DNA from: Streptomyces sp. DvalAA-43
GTDB taxonomy: Bacteria; Actinomycetota; Actinomycetes; Streptomycetales; Streptomycetaceae
Assembly (NCBI RefSeq): GCF_900091725.1
Contig: NZ_FMBW01000043.1
Span: 310,001-374,000 of the forward strand
DNA length: 64,000 bases
Reading direction: 5' to 3'
In this document: piece after piece, positions 60,103 through 64,000 of the stretch
How positions within the stretch are numbered: the first letter of the stretch is position 1
Layout of the letters: the number at the start of each line of letters is the position of its first letter
Made by a program: the position numbers and the translations under genes
The notes under the pieces: generated by a model
The model's database searches: none
Seen by the model: the letters and a program-made list of their open reading frames with translations, nothing else
Told to the model about the DNA's origin: nothing

Positions 60103-60995
60103 GGTGCCTCGGGGGTCGGGGTGCGGTGCGGGGGCCCGTCGTCCCCCGGGCTCTCCGCGAGGCCGGGGACGGCGGCCAGTCGCCGGATGTGCCAGGGCGG
60201 GTGCGCGGTGAGCAGGGCGCGCAGCAGTGCGTCGGAGTGCGTGGCCGCGACGGTGAGCCGGACGCCCCCGTCGGCCGCGGGCGTGTGCTCCGGCGTGCCC
60301 GGCAGCCCGGCGGGGAGCGCGGCACCGGGCGGGCCCGCCGCCTCGATCCGTACCCGGGTGCCGGTCCCCGCGGCCCGTGTGGCGGGGGCGGCGAGCAGAC
60401 CGGTGCCCTCGATCCGGAACACGGCGTCGACCGATCCGGCGAGCCTGCGCGGGTCGTGGTCGACGAAGACGACGGTGGCACCGGCCGCGACCCGTTCGGC
60501 CACGGCCCGTTCCAGTTCGTCACGGGCCGCCGTGTCGAGCCCGGTCCACGCCTCGTCCAGGATCAGCAGCTCCGGCTCGGCGAGCAGCGCCTGGGCGACG
60601 GCGACCTTCTGGCTGGTGCCCTTGGAGAGCTCCGGAAGCGGCGTACGGGCATGGCCGGCGGCGCCGAGGCGGGCGAGCCACGACCGCGCGCGGTCCGTCG
60701 CCTCGGAGCTCCGCAGGCCGTGGATGCGGCCGAGGTGGACCAGGTACCCGGCCGCGGTGAACGGCAACGCGGCCGAGAAACGCTCGGGTACGTACGCCGT
60801 GCGCGGCCGACGGCCGGTGATCCTGCCCTCGGACGGGGAATCGATCCCGGCGAGCAGCCTCAACAGCGTCGACTTCCCGGTGCCGTTGGCGCCCTCGACC
60901 CGGATCAGGGTGCGCGGGGGCAGGTCGAGGTCGACCCCGCGCAGCACCCAGGCTCCGCCGAGGCCGTACCGGCGTCCGACGCCGCTCAGCCTCAG
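60099..60995 (-). CDS. ABC transporter ATP-binding protein with probable CTG start
   Basis: 298 residues. A-loop Tyr in GVGRRYG, Walker A GANGTGKST, signature LSKGTSQKVAVAQALL, Walker B LLILDEAWTGLD and switch VDHDPRR. The conserved sequence reaches up to the stop of the AIM24 gene and no ATG, GTG or TTG occurs in frame there. The best start is a CTG at 60993-60995, overlapping the upstream TGA as CTGA, with AGAAGG about 10 nt before. A GTG at 60947 would cut off the A-loop. The C-terminal ~90 residues after the switch are a non-conserved domain. Confidence 0.75.
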   Translation of the reverse strand: MRLSGVGRRYGLGGAWVLRGVDLDLPPRTLIRVEGANGTGKSTLLRLLAGIDSPSEGRITGRRPRTAYVPERFSAALPFTAAGYLVHLGRIHGLRSSEATDRARSWLARLGAAGHARTPLPELSKGTSQKVAVAQALLAEPELLILDEAWTGLDTAARDELERAVAERVAAGATVVFVDHDPRRLAGSVDAVFRIEGTGLLAAPATRAAGTGTRVRIEAAGPPGAALPAGLPGTPEHTPAADGGVRLTVAATHSDALLRALLTAHPPWHIRRLAAVPGLAESPGDDGPPHRTPTPEAP

Positions 60996-61669
60996 TTGGC
61001 CGTCGCCTTCTCGGGCTTGGCCTCGCTGGGGCGCACGATCACGAAACCCTCGCCGTCCAGGCGCAGCTGGACGGCCTCGCCGGATCCGCCGCGGATCATC
61101 GAGCCGAAGCTCTGCGAGCGGTGCAGCGACGTGGTCAGGTTGGCGCTCCAGCCGACCACCGCGTCCGTGTCGACGCAGACCGGCTGCTGGGGCGTGACGG
61201 GGATCACGATGGGGTGACCCTCGCACATCAGGCCGAGCTTGCCGTAGCCGGTGAAGACGCTGTTGAAGAGCCCGCCGCCGGTCATCCCGGCGCCCTTCAC
61301 GGTCTTGATCTCGTACGAGATCGTGGAGTCGAAGCAGAGCACGTTGCGGCCGTTGATCGTGAGGACGTCGCCGTGTTCCATGTCCACGATGAAGCAGTTG
61401 GCGGCCTCGTGCGCGAACCAGGCCTCGCCCTGGCCGCGGACGGCCATCAGCGGCAGTCCCTCGCCGGTGACGGCGCGCTTGAGCAGGCCGCCTATGCCCT
61501 GGCCCTTGCGCTCGAACTGCAGATCGCCGCGGAAGGCGATCATCGCTCCCTGGCGGGCGTGCATCTCGCCGTTGACTGCGTACTTGATGGATTTGGCGTT
61601 CTGCAGGGTCATCCCGGGGGCCGTCGCCTGCTGCGCCATGTTCTCGCTGGAAAAGAGATCGCTCTTCAT
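60992..61669 (-). CDS. AIM24 family protein
   Basis: 225 residues of the AIM24/TIGR00266-like beta-sandwich family: MTLQNAKSIKYAVNGEMHARQGAM, GLLKRAVTGEGLPLMAVRGQGEAWFA, GGGLFNSVFTGYGKLGL. The biochemical role is unknown. I chose the ATG at 61667-61669 (MKSDLFSSENM) with GAGG upstream; the frame extends 15 bases. It is the first gene of an operon with the ABC pair, coupled by a stop/start overlap. Confidence 0.88.
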   Translation of the reverse strand: MKSDLFSSENMAQQATAPGMTLQNAKSIKYAVNGEMHARQGAMIAFRGDLQFERKGQGIGGLLKRAVTGEGLPLMAVRGQGEAWFAHEAANCFIVDMEHGDVLTINGRNVLCFDSTISYEIKTVKGAGMTGGGLFNSVFTGYGKLGLMCEGHPIVIPVTPQQPVCVDTDAVVGWSANLTTSLHRSQSFGSMIRGGSGEAVQLRLDGEGFVIVRPSEAKPEKATAN

Positions 61670-61740
61670 GCGGTGCATCCTCACCCGGAGCGATCCATTC
61701 CGCCAAGAAGCGTTTCCGGGGCGGCTGGCAGACTGAACGG

Positions 61741-62502
61741 GTGAGCAGCAACGACACCCCCGTAGACACCTCCGTATCCCCGGCCGCGCCCCACTCTCCT
61801 GCGGCGGACAGCCCGTTCAGGACGGAGCCGACCAGCCGCGACGAGGCGCCGCAGTACGTGCTGCCGCTGGTCGTGCACATCGAGAAGACGGCTCCCCCTG
61901 CCCGTACCGACGCCCTGCGGACCGCCGCCCGCGCGGTGCTGGTGATGCTCTCCGACGAGCGCTCGGACGGCGAGGGCGCGTGGGCGCGGGCGATGCGGGA
62001 CTGGCAGGACGCGCGCATCCGCAAGGTGGTGCGGCGGGCGCGCGGCGCGGAGTGGCGCAAGGCGTCCGCGCTGCCGGGCATCACGGTCACGGGCGAGAGC
62101 GCCGAAGTGCGGGTCTTCCCTCCGGTGCCCCTGGACGGCTGGCCGAAGGAGCTGGCGAAGCTCCAGGTGTCGGGGACGGATCTGGACGACCCGGAGCCGC
62201 CGGCCGCGCCCGACCTCTCGGGCCCGGTGCTGTGGCTCAACCCGGAGCTGGACATGTCGGCGGGCAAGGCCATGGCGCAGGCCGGGCACGGTGCGCAGCT
62301 CGCCTGGTGGGAGCTGTCGGAGACGGAGCGCAAGGTGTGGCGCGAGGCGGGCTTCCCGCTCTCGGTCGCGACCGCGGAGGCGGGCCGCTGGCAGGAACTC
62401 ACGGTGAGCGGGCTTCCGGTGGTGCGTGACGCCGGATTCACCGAGATCGCTCCCGGGTCGTGCACGGTGGTCGCCGACCATCCGGCGCTGCGGCTCGGCT
62501 GA
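61741..62502 (+). CDS. Peptidyl-tRNA hydrolase 2 (PTH2) family protein
   Basis: 253 residues. The PTH2 signature is in LDMSAGKAMAQAGHGAQLAWWE (about 175-198), which has the catalytic-type Lys and the Gly-rich helix turn, and ends DAGFTEIAPGSCTVVADHPAL. Residues 1-40 are a disordered leader. PTH2 enzymes cleave peptidyl-tRNA; the long N-terminal part (about 45-150) is typical of actinobacterial members. GTG start at 61741 without a clear ribosome site. Confidence 0.75.
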   Translation: MSSNDTPVDTSVSPAAPHSPAADSPFRTEPTSRDEAPQYVLPLVVHIEKTAPPARTDALRTAARAVLVMLSDERSDGEGAWARAMRDWQDARIRKVVRRARGAEWRKASALPGITVTGESAEVRVFPPVPLDGWPKELAKLQVSGTDLDDPEPPAAPDLSGPVLWLNPELDMSAGKAMAQAGHGAQLAWWELSETERKVWREAGFPLSVATAEAGRWQELTVSGLPVVRDAGFTEIAPGSCTVVADHPALRLG

Positions 62503-62563
62503 ACGGAGCCGGACCGCGGCGGCTCCGCCCGCCGCCCTTCCACAGGCGCGCGCCCATCTTTCC

Positions 62564-62587
62564 ACCGGCGCGCGGGCCCGCGCCGGT
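62564..62587 (+). terminator. Terminator after the PTH2 gene
   Basis: ACCGGCGCG (62564-62572) pairs with CGCGCCGGT (62579-62587), loop CGGGCC, 62 nt after the stop. Confidence 0.7.
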
Positions 62588-62598
62588 CTCCCCGTGCC

Positions 62599-62626
62599 GG
62601 GAACCTCAAATCGACCTCTGAACGTC
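62599..62626 (+). promoter_or_regulatory. Candidate ECF-sigma promoter of the DUF692 gene
   Basis: GGGAACCT (62599-62606) and CGTC (62623-62626) with 17 nt between AACC and CGTC fit the SigE-type ECF consensus (GGAAC, N16-17, CGTC). It is about 70 bp before the ATG and after the PTH2 terminator. Identification is by eye only. Confidence 0.5.
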
Positions 62627-62694
62627 CCCCTGTTCGGATTCATCACCGCCCTCCGGGGCCATGAGGTCTGCACGGAGTGGAGGAGGGGGACGGC

Positions 62695-63993
62695 ATGAGG
62701 CTGGGAATGGGGATCGGCTGGCGGCCGGAGATCGCGGACGCCGTCGAGGCGCTGCCGGGAATCGACTGGGTGGAGGCGGTGGCGGAGAACATCTGCACCG
62801 GCCATCTGCCCGATTCGCTGGTGCGGCTCAGGGAACGCGGGGTCACGGTCGTGCCGCACGGCGTCTCGCTGGGCCTCGGCGGGGCCGACCGGCCCGACGC
62901 GGGACGGCTCGCGGACCTCGCCGCCCGCGCCGAGCTGCTCTCCGCGCCGCTGGTGACCGAGCACATCGCGTTCGTACGGGCCGGGGGGCCGCGCACCTCG
63001 TCGCCGGGGCTGGAGGCGGGCCATCTGCTGCCCGTGCCACGGACCCGGGACGCGCTGGACGTGCTCTGCGAGAACGTACGCATCGCACAGGACTCGCTTC
63101 CGGTGCCGCTGGCCCTGGAGAACATCGCGGCGCTGATCTCCTGGCCCGGCGAGGAGCTGACGGAGGGGCAGTTCCTCGCGGAGCTGGTCGAGCGCACCAA
63201 CGTCCGGCTGCTGATCGACGTCGCCAATCTGCACACCAACCACGTCAACCGGGGCGAGGACCCGGCCACCGCGCTCGACGAGCTGCCGGTGGAGGCCATC
63301 GCGTACGTGCATGTGGCGGGCGGCGTGGAGAAGGACGGCGTCTGGCACGACACCCACGCCCATCCGGTCACCGCGCCCGTCCTCGACGTCCTCGCCGCAC
63401 TCCGCTCCCGGGTCGACCCGCCCGGCGTCCTCCTGGAACGCGACGACGACTTCCCTCCGGCCGGGGAACTGGCGGGCGAACTGGACGCGATCCGCGCCAC
63501 CCTGGACCGGGCTGCGGGGCGGGCGACACGGTCCGCCCCGGCCGTCCGTCGGGCCGCGCGGCCGGTGGCCTCCGCGACGCCGGACGCCACCCGCGACCGG
63601 CTCGCGGCCGCCCAGACCGGGCTGCTCTCCGCCCTGGTCGCCGGTGGCCCGGTCCCGCAGGGCTTCGACCGGCACCGCCTCGGGGTCCAGCGCCGCGCCC
63701 TGGCCGCCAAGCGGGCCGGGGTCGTCGCCAAGGTGGCACCCGAACTCCCGGAGATCCTGGGCACGGACTACCGGGACGCCTTCCTCGCGTACGCCGCGGC
63801 CCGTCCCCTGTCCGGCGGCTACCGGCGCGACGCGCTGGACTTCGCCGAGGAGCTGCTGATCGCGGGCCGGCCCGCCGACGCCGCCGCCCGGCGCCGGCTG
63901 ACGCACTGGTGGCAGGACCGGGCAGGCGCCCGCCCGCCGCGCCGCACCACCCTGTTCGTACGAGCGGCCCGCGCGGCCCTGACCGGAAGGTGA
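62695..63993 (+). CDS. DUF692 multinuclear iron-dependent oxidase (MNIO) with C-terminal extension
   Basis: 432 residues. The TIM barrel (about 1-265) has the ligand set of MbnB/TglH-type enzymes: H55, H90, E142 in LENIAALISW, D175 and H183 in LLIDVANLHTNHVN, H206 in YVHVAGG, D219/H221 in HDTHAHP and E248 in LERDDDFP. MNIO enzymes use iron and oxygen to modify cysteines of peptides. Residues about 290-432 are a helical domain found with the actinobacterial members, possibly a substrate-binding part. AGGAGG precedes the ATG at 62695. A GTG at 63990 overlaps its stop, so a coupled gene follows outside the window. Confidence 0.88.
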   Translation: MRLGMGIGWRPEIADAVEALPGIDWVEAVAENICTGHLPDSLVRLRERGVTVVPHGVSLGLGGADRPDAGRLADLAARAELLSAPLVTEHIAFVRAGGPRTSSPGLEAGHLLPVPRTRDALDVLCENVRIAQDSLPVPLALENIAALISWPGEELTEGQFLAELVERTNVRLLIDVANLHTNHVNRGEDPATALDELPVEAIAYVHVAGGVEKDGVWHDTHAHPVTAPVLDVLAALRSRVDPPGVLLERDDDFPPAGELAGELDAIRATLDRAAGRATRSAPAVRRAARPVASATPDATRDRLAAAQTGLLSALVAGGPVPQGFDRHRLGVQRRALAAKRAGVVAKVAPELPEILGTDYRDAFLAYAAARPLSGGYRRDALDFAEELLIAGRPADAAARRRLTHWWQDRAGARPPRRTTLFVRAARAALTGR

Positions 63994-64000
63994 CCGGCAT
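63990..64000 (+). CDS. Possible start of the next gene (3' cut by the window)
   Basis: GTGA at 63990-63993 combines a GTG with the DUF692 stop, and the frame reads Met-Thr-Gly onward to the edge. This is a common coupling in operons, but only 11 bases are visible. Confidence 0.3.

Overview
The window is high-GC (visibly above 70 %), densely coded DNA with strong G/C third-position bias, GTG starts and short purine-rich ribosome sites. Together with typical families (SAV2148-like HEPN protein, WhiJ-like regulator/DUF397/ATPase triad, DUF4157 protein, Ser/Thr kinases with extracellular sensors) this points to a Streptomyces chromosome. I saw no tRNA, rRNA, CRISPR, integrase or insertion sequence; the window reads as core genes with accessory islands.

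Layout. 1-2.4 kb: phosphotransferase end, DEDDh exonuclease, HEPN-family protein. 2.8-14.9 kb: glycogen/trehalose metabolism (glgX, treY, treZ), interrupted by a degenerate P450, an FHA protein, an acetyltransferase and a GH1-GH29 pair. 15-22.7 kb: M24 peptidase, a NarL-type two-component system divergent from a MacB/FtsX-type ABC exporter, a LysR regulator. 22.8-25 kb: tdh-kbl threonine catabolism. 25.3-30.5 kb: a lipoprotein and two tandem Ser/Thr kinases with extracellular ligand-binding domains. 31.2-36.3 kb: a probable exopolysaccharide locus, a cellulose-synthase-like GT2 followed by an acyltransferase-3/SGNH/GH16 fusion, preceded by two DasR-like operators and carrying a TTA (bldA) codon. 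36.4-41.1 kb: a secreted protein of seven 37-residue repeats, a zinc-ribbon protein, and a DUF4157 protein resembling contractile-injection-system cargo with an unfamiliar C-terminal domain. 41.3-43.1 kb: WhiJ-type triad with a duplicated DUF397 motif. 43.3-48.5 kb: GAP1-like protein, small unknowns, GntR/membrane pair. 48.6-53.5 kb: msrB, murC, USP-like protein, RibD-like reductase, zapE and an OsmC protein. 53.6-58.6 kb: Tat-exported PhoX-like protein, FAD oxidoreductase, polysaccharide deacetylase lipoprotein. 58.6-64 kb: methyltransferase remnant, AIM24-ABC operon, PTH2 hydrolase, DUF692 (MNIO) enzyme.

How the genes fit together. GlgX debranches glycogen and TreY/TreZ convert the resulting maltodextrins to trehalose. 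Tdh and Kbl convert threonine to glycine and acetyl-CoA. The GT2 and the three-domain fusion could polymerise, O-acylate and trim an extracellular beta-glycan, with the dre-like sites and TTA codon tying it to the GlcNAc and bldA developmental circuits. The best candidates for undescribed biology are this locus, the orphan DUF4157 cargo-like protein, and the MNIO enzyme behind an ECF-like promoter. All functions are read from motifs and remembered family features; no database search was run.
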